Below are positions 47,045 through 55,894 of a stretch of DNA of 64,000 bases, piece after piece. The position numbers were made by a program, and so were the translations under genes. Source of the DNA: Promethearchaeia archaeon (GTDB taxonomy: Archaea; Asgardarchaeota; Lokiarchaeia; Sigyniarchaeales; SOKP01); the NCBI GenBank assembly GCA_029856045.1, contig JAHQWG010000043.1, positions 55,153 through 119,152 of the forward strand. The letters are read 5' to 3'. Every line of letters starts with the position of its first letter. The stretch's first letter is position 1. The notes below the pieces were generated by a model, which was not told the origin of the DNA, did not search any database, and was given only the letters and a program-made list of their open reading frames with translations.

Positions 47045-47169
47045 AATTTAGAATTCCTTATTTAATTTTTAAATCAAATTAATCAAATTTAATTACATTA
47101 AATTAAAATAAGAGGATTTATTAATTTTACTTTAAATATTTATTAGAAAAATTAATATCTTGATTATAT

Positions 47170-48072
47170 TTAACTTTTATTTTCAAAAATAAAATTCCAA
47201 AATTTTTTTGCAACTTTATTTAATTTATTTCCTTTATTTTTGACAAAATATAATTCTCTTCTTAAAGGAGGTATATTTGAAATGTTTATTATTTTAATTA
47301 GTTTTGCATCTTCTGCTTTTTTGGCACTCATCTCACTAATAATTGATATATTATTTGAATTACTTACTGCAGAAATTATTGATTCATTACTAGTCATTTC
47401 TAGCAAATGATTTAATTTATCATACTTTTCTAAATTTTCCATAGCAAATTGTTTTGTACCAGAACCATCTTCACGGGAAATAAATGGATATTTAATTAAA
47501 TCCTCAAAAAGGACATTTCCTTTTTTAATTCTAACCAAGTCGTGATCATCAGCACAAATAAAGACTAAATTCTCAGTAAAAATTGGGAAATATTCAAATT
47601 TTTCACGGTCCTCCTTTATAAAACTCCCAATTGCAGCAAATTCAACGTGCTTATTTTTTAGATCTATTAAACTCTGCTTACTATTTCTTATCCAAATATT
47701 GATTGTAACATTAGCATACTTATTCTTAAAATCCGCAATAAATTTTGGTAATATATGATTTCCTGGAATAGTTGAAGCAGCAATAGAAAGTGTTCCTATA
47801 AATTCTTTACTGAGATTAAATATTTCTTTTTGACTTTTATCAAATAAGGAAACTATATCCTTTGAATATCTTAATAAAATTTCGCCTTGTTTTGTTAATT
47901 TGAATGTTCTTGTACTCCGATCAATAAGATTGCACTTAAAATAATTTTCTAAATGCTCAATTTGTTGAGACAAAGCGCTTTGAGTTATCGAAATTTTATC
48001 TGCAACTTTTGAAAAACTTTTCTCTTCTGCTAATAAAATAAAGTGGCGTAGAAAATCAATTCTTAAGGTCAA
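47170..48072 (-). CDS. LysR-family transcriptional regulator, probably selenium/sulfur-associated
   Basis: The 300-residue regulator has an N-terminal winged HTH (LRHFILLAEEKSFSKVADKI, ITQSALSQQIEHLENYF, near 7-50) and a periplasmic-binding-protein-like sensor domain (IPGNHILPKFIADFKNKYA; EDGSGTKQFAMENL). LysR proteins are bacterial in origin. This one is on the same strand and 125 bases upstream of the DsrE/TusA/selD genes, so it probably controls them; some bacterial LysR proteins are tied to selenium metabolism. The start gives MTLRIDFLRHF. DNA sites were not identified. Confidence 0.9.
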   Translation of the reverse strand: MTLRIDFLRHFILLAEEKSFSKVADKISITQSALSQQIEHLENYFKCNLIDRSTRTFKLTKQGEILLRYSKDIVSLFDKSQKEIFNLSKEFIGTLSIAASTIPGNHILPKFIADFKNKYANVTINIWIRNSKQSLIDLKNKHVEFAAIGSFIKEDREKFEYFPIFTENLVFICADDHDLVRIKKGNVLFEDLIKYPFISREDGSGTKQFAMENLEKYDKLNHLLEMTSNESIISAVSNSNNISIISEMSAKKAEDAKLIKIINISNIPPLRRELYFVKNKGNKLNKVAKKFWNFIFENKS

Positions 48073-48169
48073 ATTATAATCAATTTATTTGTTATACATC
48101 TTATGGTATATTATTCAGATTTATTAACTTTTCTAATAAATAACTGAATAAAAATTAATATTTAGATCC

Positions 48170-49036
48170 TTAATTTTTAATTAATGATCTTAAAATCTTC
48201 AAGTTCTTAACATCATTAGTTGTATCTTTTGAATTTTTTGGGGTTTCTAGAATACCAGGATAATCATTAAAACGCTCATCGTTTAGGAAAAATCCGAATG
48301 GTTTTTTTCCAATTTTTCCTTGCCCAATATGAGTATGCCGGTCAACCCTGGAACCTAACTCGTTCTCAGAATCATTGAGATGAAAAATAAATAAATATTT
48401 TAATCCAATAATGTTATCAAACTCATCCCACATTTTGTTATAACTTTTTTCAGTTAAAAAATCATACCCAGCTGCAAATACGTGGCAAGTATCAAAACAT
48501 ACACCTATTCTATTTTTATTCTTAATTTGATCGATAATAGATTTTAGATGCTCAAATTTATATCCAATATTATTACCTTGCCCTGCCATAGTTTCTAAGC
48601 AAACTATAGATTTATATTCTGAGGTTTTTTTGAATAGGATATTTAAATTATTTGCAATTCTTTTAAGAGCATCCTCTTCAGTCTCACCCTCTTCCTTACC
48701 AGTAGCAGTTCCAGGATGTAATACAATATATTCTAATCCTAATGATTCGGCTCGATTAATCTCTATTTCCATTGAATCAATTGACTTCTGTAGGGTTTCT
48801 GGATTATGAGCTCCCAAATTAATTAAATATGATGTATGGGAAAAAATTGGCCAAATATTTTTTATTTTCTTTCTTTTTTCTTTAAAAGATTTAATATCTT
48901 CTTCGGTTAATGGTTTAGCTGCCCATTGACGATTAGATTTTGTAAATATTTGAATTGATTCGCAATTAATTTCATCTCCACTCTCAATAGCTTTAAATAA
49001 ACCACCCGCTATACTCATATGAGCTCCTAATCTCAT
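48170..49036 (-). CDS. nfo: Endonuclease IV (AP endonuclease)
   Basis: The 288-residue TIM-barrel enzyme cuts DNA at abasic sites in base-excision repair. It contains MRLGAHMSIAGGLFKA, ESIQIFTKSNRQW, YIVLHPGTATGKEEG (zinc-His), CLETMAGQGNNIGY, IGVCFDTCHVFAAGYD (zinc site) and FHLNDSENELGSRVDRHTHIGQG with further zinc ligands. All nine metal-ligand regions are visible. Length is standard. It is upstream of, and parallel with, the LysR gene but unrelated in function. Confidence 0.95.
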   Translation of the reverse strand: MRLGAHMSIAGGLFKAIESGDEINCESIQIFTKSNRQWAAKPLTEEDIKSFKEKRKKIKNIWPIFSHTSYLINLGAHNPETLQKSIDSMEIEINRAESLGLEYIVLHPGTATGKEEGETEEDALKRIANNLNILFKKTSEYKSIVCLETMAGQGNNIGYKFEHLKSIIDQIKNKNRIGVCFDTCHVFAAGYDFLTEKSYNKMWDEFDNIIGLKYLFIFHLNDSENELGSRVDRHTHIGQGKIGKKPFGFFLNDERFNDYPGILETPKNSKDTTNDVKNLKILRSLIKN

Positions 49037-49141
49037 AAATAAGAACTTAATATTGAATAATATAAATTTTACTAATATTTAATTAATTAGGGAACAATTA
49101 ATTTTTGTCGTTAATTTTTTCCGTAACAGGATGAGAAATAA

Positions 49142-49645
49142 TTAATATAACGAATAAAAAAAAATTCCAAGAATAAGTATAGAAATAATTAAAGTTACGA
49201 ATACTATATTAATATAAATAAAATTAATCATTTCTTTCTTATCCATTTTAGTAAAGTTCGTATAATAAAGAACACAGCTAGCTAAAATAATAATATTGGT
49301 TAAAAATATCAATATACTAAACCAATCCATTGAGAAATACAGTATTATAGAATTCATTAAGCTTAAAAAACCAAGAGTTCCTTTAATAAATGAAGTAATA
49401 ATACAAGAAAAAGTGAGTAATTTATTTTCTTTTAAAAAAAGAAGAAAAATTCCAAGAATCCCATAAAATACAATAAAAATTATTTGTATCAAATCATATG
49501 CAAAAAGTCCATAAAGTATTAAGTAAATTAGTCTGACGATATCGTTCCATGTAAATTCTGCTAGATTAACTTGAAGCGAACGAATAGACGCTGATAATAA
49601 TAAAATTAGTGCCGCCAATATTCTAAATCTATCGTGGTTTTCCAT
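49142..49645 (-). CDS. Small multi-TM membrane protein, unknown
   Basis: The 167 residues form about five hydrophobic segments (near 9-25, 36-56, 60-82, 88-112, 116-140, plus the last helix). There is a short KMDKKEM loop and no recognised motif. AGGAGAGC lies 12 bases upstream of the ATG. It lies 61 bases downstream of the ICMT-like gene and in the same direction, so they may be co-transcribed. Confidence 0.6.
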   Translation of the reverse strand: MENHDRFRILAALILLLSASIRSLQVNLAEFTWNDIVRLIYLILYGLFAYDLIQIIFIVFYGILGIFLLFLKENKLLTFSCIITSFIKGTLGFLSLMNSIILYFSMDWFSILIFLTNIIILASCVLYYTNFTKMDKKEMINFIYINIVFVTLIISILILGIFFYSLY

Positions 49646-49706
49646 TCTTCTCAGCTCTCCTGTCTAACCCTCTTTAAATCTTTAATACGAATCATTGCCT
49701 TCTTTT

Positions 49707-50447
49707 CTATAAATATATTATAAATCTTCCGATCTCCATCAAAAATAATAAATGTATAATCAATTCTATTATCAAAATTGAAAAAAACCAACTTAAAATT
49801 AGAACATAATAGCGCAAAAAATAATTCTTTTTTTTAGCACTTATTTTACCTATTTCTCTTAACCGTATTTTTGGAATAAAAAATCCGACATTTTCTTTAT
49901 AAGTTTTAAATTCTTCTGGAAATTTTTGTTGTATCTTCAATTCTTGGAGGTCTGAATAAATAATCATACACACAATAAATAATATCCTCAACGGAATTCC
50001 ACCTATTTGAATTCCTAAATCCTCAGTTGATGGAAGGAAAAGTACACATGGAAGAGATGTTAAAATAATTCCTACATTTTGAGGGTGACGAATAAATTTA
50101 TAAGGTCCACAATTTATGATTTTTTTATTAACTCTTTTTGCTTGAAAGCTATAAATTAAACCTATTAAAAAAAGCGTTAAACCTCCTATAAATACAATAA
50201 TTTCAATAATTAAAATAGTATAAAAGGAAAAAACATTTTCTAAAGGTATTCCATACCAGACATTAAATAACCATTCACCTTCCTCTAATAATCTAAATAT
50301 TACAATTGAAGAAGACGGAAAATTTATTGGAATCATTGAATTTATTTCTCTGAAGATATCAATAATAATTAAGTCATAATAAATATACAGCGAAAAAATT
50401 AATAGACCATATCTCAACAAGTTTATTGAAGAGTTTAAATATTTCAT
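49707..50447 (-). CDS. ICMT/NnrU-type integral membrane methyltransferase
   Basis: The 246-residue membrane protein has, near 125-200, the signature INCGPYKFIRHPQNVGIILT followed by a hydrophobic span and QELKIQQKFPEEFKTYKENVGFFIPKIRL. This is the RHP...E.....Y..Y......P pattern of the isoprenylcysteine carboxyl methyltransferase and phospholipid methyltransferase families, where SAM binds the RHP and E segments. Membrane helices flank the domain. The substrate (a lipid or a prenylated or S-thiolated group) cannot be told. It starts at ATG 50447 with GAGGGTC upstream. Confidence 0.78.
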   Translation of the reverse strand: MKYLNSSINLLRYGLLIFSLYIYYDLIIIDIFREINSMIPINFPSSSIVIFRLLEEGEWLFNVWYGIPLENVFSFYTILIIEIIVFIGGLTLFLIGLIYSFQAKRVNKKIINCGPYKFIRHPQNVGIILTSLPCVLFLPSTEDLGIQIGGIPLRILFIVCMIIYSDLQELKIQQKFPEEFKTYKENVGFFIPKIRLREIGKISAKKKNYFLRYYVLILSWFFSILIIELIIHLLFLMEIGRFIIYL

Positions 50448-51126
50448 AAGACCCTCATATTCATTTTATTTTTTTAAAAATTATATTTATAATTATTGTT
50501 TAACTTTTATGGATGAAGGACCTCCTTAATCGAGTGGGGTTTTTTTAAATATCTTGTTAATTTAAATAATCTTATTAATCATTTAATTTAAATAAATTAT
50601 AGGTAGCCTAATTGGGATATTTTCAACAATTCTGGTTATGTTATATATAAATACTTTTAAATAAATATTTTATTTTTAAATTCTAGATAATTATTTTTTG
50701 GTATAATATCTAAATCTACATTGGTCTATCTAATATGGTTGTATTTAAATTTAATTGGAAAAAAGTGAAGAATGTCATATTTATCCTAAAAAAGACGAAC
50801 TTGTTTTACTTTAAGTAAAAAAGGAGTTCTACGTTTTTTCTTTCTTTTTTTTAATTTACTTTAATTTCGTTAGACTCATAGATATAATTGGAATTATTTT
50901 TAAAAACGTCATTTGTTACTATTTCATTAATAAAATCTATGATCAAGATGGTTTTGCAAAGGTTGATTTTCGAGTTAATATAATGGTATAAGAAATATTT
51001 ATTGATGCTAATGGAGTTAAGATATAATGAGAAAAAAACTAAAATGTGTAAAAAATTTAAAGTATTTAAGGGATCTTTTGATAAAAAATAAGCAGTTTTT
51101 GGAGGACTTTTTAAGTTTTAGCTTTA
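50448..51126. other. Long intergenic region with inverted repeat
   Basis: This region of about 680 bases holds no credible protein gene. It contains one prominent inverted repeat (50788-50839): outer arms with A6 and T6, CG and AACT/AGTT pairing, and a perfect inner TTTTACT/AGTAAAA stem with a three-base loop. It could be a bidirectional terminator, a small structured RNA or the end of a decayed element. AT-rich tracts otherwise. Confidence 0.4.
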
Positions 51127-51390
51127 TTATATGTTAGCAAATATAATAGCAACGAATTCGAAAAATATCCCAATTTTCAACAATATACTTATTGTTTTAA
51201 AATATCTTCTTTCTAAATTACTTATCAAGGTTAGAATTAAAGTAAAACCTAAAATAATTATTCCAAAAACCATGGGAAAAAAGAAATGTATAGAATTAAT
51301 AATATTAGTGAAGATTATTAGAAATAAAATCGAAAAGAAATTATAACTAATAAAATCATACAAGCGGAATATCATGGGAATAGTTGGCAA
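51127..51390 (-). CDS. Small two- or three-TM membrane protein, unknown
   Basis: The 87-residue protein is strongly hydrophobic (FFSILFLIIFTNIINSIHFF, then MVFGIIILGFTLILTLISN). Its 5' end overlaps the divergent gene at 51374 by 17 bases. The opposite-strand frame here (51131-51346) is lysine-rich and less convincing, so I keep this one. No motif; modest confidence that it is real. Confidence 0.45.
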   Translation of the reverse strand: MPTIPMIFRLYDFISYNFFSILFLIIFTNIINSIHFFFPMVFGIIILGFTLILTLISNLERRYFKTISILLKIGIFFEFVAIIFANI

Positions 51391-51919
51391 AAAACTATCA
51401 ATTTTACGCTTCTTAGGATGGTTTATAATACTCGGTGGCTTAATTTATACTCTAATTGTTGATTTTTTTTATTTAAGTCATCCATTTTATATTTTAGGTT
51501 TAATTTTAGTCATTTCGCTTACTCTGATTATATTAAAACTACCCTATGATTTAATTGAAGATAATAGACTCTTACTTGGTATAATTTCTCTGATCTTCAT
51601 AATAATATTTAACGCTGTTATACTAATCTTTACAGTTGATCAGGACTATTTTTTAAGATATCTTACTGTAATTATTTCAGATTTTGCATTATTTATCACC
51701 TTACACTTTACCTTATCAATAAAGCAAAAGGAAAAAATAATTTTTATAATCGCTTTTGTGATATATTTGATTCTCTCAATTACTTTTAAATTGGATTTTC
51801 TAATTGGACAAATTAATATTGGCAATTCTATTCCTATAATAATCTCAACCATGGGATTTTTTTGTAATTTTATAGCGGAAACAAGTATGAGAAAAAAAGG
51901 GTTAATGAAATATATATGA
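51374..51919 (+). CDS. Multi-TM membrane protein, unknown
   Basis: The 181 residues contain five or six hydrophobic helices (near 10-30, 35-56, 63-85, 92-111, 120-142, 150-170) and end in RKKGLMKYI. No transport or enzyme motif was recognised. A diverged copy of the last 60 bases of this gene occurs at 52869-52924. The start (ATG 51374) lies inside the 5' end of the divergent gene. Confidence 0.6.
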   Translation: MGIVGKKLSILRFLGWFIILGGLIYTLIVDFFYLSHPFYILGLILVISLTLIILKLPYDLIEDNRLLLGIISLIFIIIFNAVILIFTVDQDYFLRYLTVIISDFALFITLHFTLSIKQKEKIIFIIAFVIYLILSITFKLDFLIGQINIGNSIPIIISTMGFFCNFIAETSMRKKGLMKYI

Positions 51920-52106
51920 TAATTTTATATTATTTAAGAATAAGAATTATTTAAGTAATCTTATATTATTTATCTCTGGATTGGATTTTATTTTGGGAAT
52001 ATATTAAAATCGTATATGATAGTCAAAAGAAATTAATTCAAAAGGATTAAATTATGTTTATAAATTTAAGTAATGTTTTTTAATATATTATTAGAGAATT
52101 TTTACT

Positions 52107-52754
52107 ATGTTGGATAAAAATGAGTTATTAAAGCTCCTACCAAAATTAATTCGAGAGGACGACGAGGTTAAAGGTGCCATAATTACAGCTCTTTCTGGAG
52201 TAGTAGCTACTAAAGATGATATAAAGCTTGTAATAGAAGAATTCAATAAGAGATTTGAAGGGATGGACAAACGATTTGAAGCAATGGATAAGCGATTTGA
52301 AGAATTAATTAAACTAATGAATAGAGGATTTGAAGATGCAAGAAAAGATCGAGAATTATTAAGAGTATCTATAACAACTTTAAGTACTAGAGGAGGGGTT
52401 GAGTTGCAAAATACAATTTTAAGTCTTTTAAAAGATAAATTAATTCAAGAGAATATTGGAGTCAGTGAGATTAAACGAGAAGATCTTGTCGACAGCGAAG
52501 GAAAAATATTTTATGAAAATTATAATACAGATATTGATATTTTAATAAAGAATGATAAAATTATATTAATAGAAGTAAAATTCAAGGCAGATAATAGAGA
52601 TATTTTCCAAATCCTTAAGAAAGGGGAATTGTTTAAGCAAATCAAGAAGAAAAATTATGATGAATTGATGCTTGTATGTTTAGAAATCAATTCAATGAAT
52701 TTTGAACAGGCAATAAAACAAGGAGTAAAAGTTATTGCCGGAAAAATTACCTAA
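52107..52754 (+). CDS. Coiled-coil protein with PD-(D/E)XK nuclease-like domain (DUF3782 type)
   Basis: The 215 residues have a helical start (1-45), a coiled coil with an 11-residue repeat (KRFEGMDKRFEAMDKRFEEL, near 51-70), and a C-terminal alpha/beta domain. There, NTDIDILIKNDKIILIEVKF near 143-162 has the D...(I)EVK arrangement of PD-(D/E)XK nucleases. Proteins of this layout (often called DUF3782) are common in archaea and some bacteria and carried by mobile DNA. It has no obvious partner gene here. Its role (DNA cleavage or a chromosome/defence function) is inferred only from the fold. Confidence 0.72.
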   Translation: MLDKNELLKLLPKLIREDDEVKGAIITALSGVVATKDDIKLVIEEFNKRFEGMDKRFEAMDKRFEELIKLMNRGFEDARKDRELLRVSITTLSTRGGVELQNTILSLLKDKLIQENIGVSEIKREDLVDSEGKIFYENYNTDIDILIKNDKIILIEVKFKADNRDIFQILKKGELFKQIKKKNYDELMLVCLEINSMNFEQAIKQGVKVIAGKIT

Positions 52755-52868
52755 CTTTTGAAATTTCTTAAATAGAATTAAACCTTTTAGGTTATTCGGT
52801 AGATTATTTAAATGATCCGTAAATTAACATTTATCTATCCCAATTATAAGAATTAAAGCAAGATTTTC

Positions 52869-52924
52869 CTGCAATATAATAGATGAAATAAGCATGAAAA
52901 AAAAGGGTTAATGAAATATATTTA
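52869..52924 (+). pseudogene. Degenerate copy of the 3' end of the 51374 membrane gene
   Basis: The sequence GATGAAATAAGCATGAAAA...GGGTTAATGAAATATATTT closely repeats the end of the gene at 51374-51919 (about 51862-51920) and would encode a version of ETSMRKKGLMKYI, but with in-frame stops upstream and no gene around it. The rest of the gap 52755-53095 shows no gene. This is a duplication remnant in an otherwise empty stretch. Confidence 0.6.
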
Positions 52925-53095
52925 AAATATTATTCATATAACCTATTCCACACGGAGTTTGAAATTTCCTTTTTAATATTAAGGGGTAGTTCCTGTTAGA
53001 TGTTATAGTTCGATTTTAAAAAATTTAGACAAAAATATAAAAATATTAAAAAAGATATATTAAATAGAAGTTTTTGAATAAAAAATAAATTAAAT

Positions 53096-53455
53096 GTGAT
53101 AGAAATTCCAGTTAAGTCATATCCTATTAAGAGAACGGATGTAAGAATTTATTTGGCAGGATATATTATATTGCTATTCCTAGGAATTTTTTTTATGTGG
53201 CTTATGTTAATTATATCTTTATTTTTTAGCACTTCGATTTTATTCATTGGATGGGGGCTTGTTGGCATAGCTGTTTATTTTCTTAATCCTGAAAAGTTTT
53301 ACTTAATGTCTATTGGTTATTGGAAAAGAAAAAAATATAGAAAACAACGTGAGCAACAACTTGGTAAAGGTTTTTTTATGGATTGTCCCAGTTGTTTGAC
53401 CCATTTTAAAAATCAAAATTTTAATTATTGCCCTTATTGTGGATCACTCTTATAA
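53096..53455 (+). CDS. Two-TM protein with C-terminal zinc ribbon, unknown
   Basis: The 119-residue protein starts at GTG 53096. Two membrane helices follow (about 19-42, 46-66), then a basic linker (GYWKRKKYRKQREQQLGKG) and a zinc ribbon at the end (DCPSCLTHFKNQ and YCPYCGSLL). It should be anchored with the zinc ribbon on the cytosolic side. Similar small proteins are frequent in archaea without a known job. Confidence 0.6.
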   Translation: MIEIPVKSYPIKRTDVRIYLAGYIILLFLGIFFMWLMLIISLFFSTSILFIGWGLVGIAVYFLNPEKFYLMSIGYWKRKKYRKQREQQLGKGFFMDCPSCLTHFKNQNFNYCPYCGSLL

Positions 53456-53581
53456 TACTTATTTCTTAATTTATTTTAATCTTAGTTTCAACTATTAAAT
53501 ACCATAAATAAGTTCTAAACTGTATTAAACTGCTTTATTAAAATAGGAAACTTTTTTTAAATATATAATAAACATTGAAAT

Positions 53582-54979
53582 ATGTCTAATAAAAATAAAA
53601 GTGTAATCGAACCCTTTTCAACTAAATTTGCTATTTCTTATAGTTTTGCTCAAATAACGGACGTTATTGGCTATTATATGTTTACATTTTTGATTTTTAC
53701 ATTTTACTATGCAGTTGTTGGATTAAATGTTAATTGGATAACATTTGGTTTTATAATTTGGAGTATTTGGAATGCAATAAATGATCCTTTAATCGGAGCA
53801 TTATCAGACCGCACAAATACGAGATGGGGAAGAAGATTACCTTATGTTCTAGTTGGAATTGTTCCATTCTGTATTATAATGATTTTATTATGGACACCAC
53901 CTACAACCTCGGATATCCAATCTTTAATATATTTTATAATTATAATAATTTTATTTGATACATCATATACTTGTTATTCCATGGGTCAAGCAGCGATGTT
54001 CCCAGAACTATTTAAAAATTTAGAGGAGAGGGCTAAAGCAAATAATATTAGGCAGATTTTTACAGTTTTAGGCTTAGTTGTTGGTTTCATTATGCCAACA
54101 TTTTTTATACCAAAGCTTGATGATCCCAAATATTTTATAAATTATTCTTATGTAGGAATAATTGCTGCAATTACCATGGCAATATTTGCTTTTCTCTTTA
54201 TTAAATTTGGAACAAGACAAACTCCTGAATTTTCTGAAGATTATAAAGCGGCTCCTTCATTTTTTAAATCTTTAAAGATTTCATTAAAAAATAAATCATT
54301 TAGGTGGTATATAATTTGTCATTTTGTTAATTGGTATGTTTATGGAATGTTACCTACAATAATGCCACTTTATAGTACTTTTGTTTTAAAAATTGGTGAA
54401 GGAGAATCGCTATTAATCGGTCTTTTACTTGCACTTACATTTATTTCTGCGATGATTTTTATTCCTCTATGGAAATTTGTTGCATTAAAAATTGGGGCCA
54501 GAAAAGGGATAATGATATCGATGAGTGTATTTATAATTACACTAATTCCCTTTTTATTTGTATCTGATGTATTTATAGCATTTTTTATATTCTTTTTTGT
54601 TGGATTGGGATTATCTGGGTCTTTCTTTTTCTTAGATCTTCTTAGTTCTGCTGTAATTGATGAAGATGAATTAGATACGAAAATTAGGAGAACTGGAGGA
54701 TATTTAGGAATAAGTACTTTTTTCTTAAGATTTGCAACAATATTGGTATTTCTTTCTATTGGTTTAGTTTTTAATAGTACTGGATGGGCTATATTTGATC
54801 CCATAGGAACTGCTGATACTGAACTTGGACTTCGGCTTTTAATGTTTCTTTTTCCTTCAATTGCATTAGGATTTGGATTATTATCAATGATAAAATTTCC
54901 TATTACTAAGGATAAATATGTGGAAATTAAACAAGCAATAGAAAAATTACATAAAGAGAAAATCGAAAAAATAAAATAA
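53582..54979 (+). CDS. GPH-type (glycoside-pentoside-hexuronide) MFS sugar:cation symporter
   Basis: The 465-residue protein has about twelve membrane helices and the family's N-terminal motif YPL-like region: NAINDPLIGALSDRTNTRWGRRLPYVLVG near 62-90, which is the GPH signature (DP..G...DrT.sR.GRRrPyil). Helix 7 onwards includes WYVYGMLPTIMPLY. It imports a sugar or uronate with Na+ or H+. It is convergent with the glycyl radical cluster 3 bases away; a shared substrate is possible. ATG 53582. Confidence 0.85.
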   Translation: MSNKNKSVIEPFSTKFAISYSFAQITDVIGYYMFTFLIFTFYYAVVGLNVNWITFGFIIWSIWNAINDPLIGALSDRTNTRWGRRLPYVLVGIVPFCIIMILLWTPPTTSDIQSLIYFIIIIILFDTSYTCYSMGQAAMFPELFKNLEERAKANNIRQIFTVLGLVVGFIMPTFFIPKLDDPKYFINYSYVGIIAAITMAIFAFLFIKFGTRQTPEFSEDYKAAPSFFKSLKISLKNKSFRWYIICHFVNWYVYGMLPTIMPLYSTFVLKIGEGESLLIGLLLALTFISAMIFIPLWKFVALKIGARKGIMISMSVFIITLIPFLFVSDVFIAFFIFFFVGLGLSGSFFFLDLLSSAVIDEDELDTKIRRTGGYLGISTFFLRFATILVFLSIGLVFNSTGWAIFDPIGTADTELGLRLLMFLFPSIALGFGLLSMIKFPITKDKYVEIKQAIEKLHKEKIEKIK

Positions 54980-54981
54980 AT

Positions 54982-55890
54982 TTATTTATTACATACAACT
55001 TCAAATTCTTTTTCTTCAATTCTTTCAGTTATTGCTTGAAGAATTGTTTCACTCAATTCGCCTTTATCTGTATATAAATCTCCTTTTCCAATTTTTTCAT
55101 ATTTTGTTTTAGCCATTTTATTATATGGCATTAAATGAATCGGTCCGGAATAATTTATTTTTATTAAGAAATCAAGAATTCGATCAATTGTTTTAAAATC
55201 AGTATTAACCCCGGGAATAAGAGGAATACGACAGATTATTCTTTTACTTCCAGCTTCAGAAACAATTTTTTTAAAATTTGAAAGAATTTTTTCATTCGGA
55301 ACATTAGTAAATTCTTTATGTACATTACTATCGATATGTTTGATATCGAATAGAAAAAGATCAACATATTTTAAAAGCTCATCAATTAAATTTTCCTCAA
55401 AAAATCCACAAGTTTCAATTGCTGTTTGTATTTCTTTTTCTTTCAATGCATTAAGAAGTCCAATAAGAAATGCAAATTGAAATGTAGGCTCTCCTCCTGA
55501 TATGGTTACGCCACCGCCCGAATTATCATAAAATGGTTTATCTCTCGCAATAAGTTCTAAAATTTCTTCGACACTCATATATTTTCCAATTATCTGCATT
55601 ACTTCATTTGGACATGCTTCAACGCAGTCACCACATATTTTACATAACTTATCATCACGAATAACACCATCCTCTTTAAGCTGAAGAGCATTATTAGGAC
55701 AAGCATCAACACACTTCCCGCATTTCACACATTTTTCTTTATAGTATGAAATTTGTGGTTCTAATAATTGACTTTCAGGATTATGACACCAAGCACAACG
55801 TAGAGGGCATCCTTTTAGGAAAATAGTGGAACGTATTCCTGGACCGTCATAAATTGCATAATGTTGTATGTCAAATACAATGCCTTTCAT
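54982..55890 (-). CDS. Glycyl radical enzyme activating enzyme (radical SAM)
   Basis: The 302-residue activase installs the glycyl radical on the partner encoded immediately upstream. It has the radical SAM motif CPLRCAWCH near 29-37 (Cys-x3-Cys-x2-Cys), two ferredoxin clusters in an inserted domain (CVKCGKCVDACP near 54-65, CKICGDCVEACP near 83-94), and GGGVTISGGEPTFQ near 124-137. The cluster insertion is typical of the pyruvate formate-lyase activase relatives for diol/choline/hydroxyphenylacetate-type enzymes. It follows the enzyme gene by 4 bases. Confidence 0.93.
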   Translation of the reverse strand: MKGIVFDIQHYAIYDGPGIRSTIFLKGCPLRCAWCHNPESQLLEPQISYYKEKCVKCGKCVDACPNNALQLKEDGVIRDDKLCKICGDCVEACPNEVMQIIGKYMSVEEILELIARDKPFYDNSGGGVTISGGEPTFQFAFLIGLLNALKEKEIQTAIETCGFFEENLIDELLKYVDLFLFDIKHIDSNVHKEFTNVPNEKILSNFKKIVSEAGSKRIICRIPLIPGVNTDFKTIDRILDFLIKINYSGPIHLMPYNKMAKTKYEKIGKGDLYTDKGELSETILQAITERIEEKEFEVVCNK

Positions 55891-55894
55891 TTAC

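Noticed and set aside
51131..51346. Plus-strand 71-residue lysine-rich frame
   Set aside because: It is antisense to a hydrophobic protein with a clear membrane profile and has low-complexity content typical of a shadow frame.
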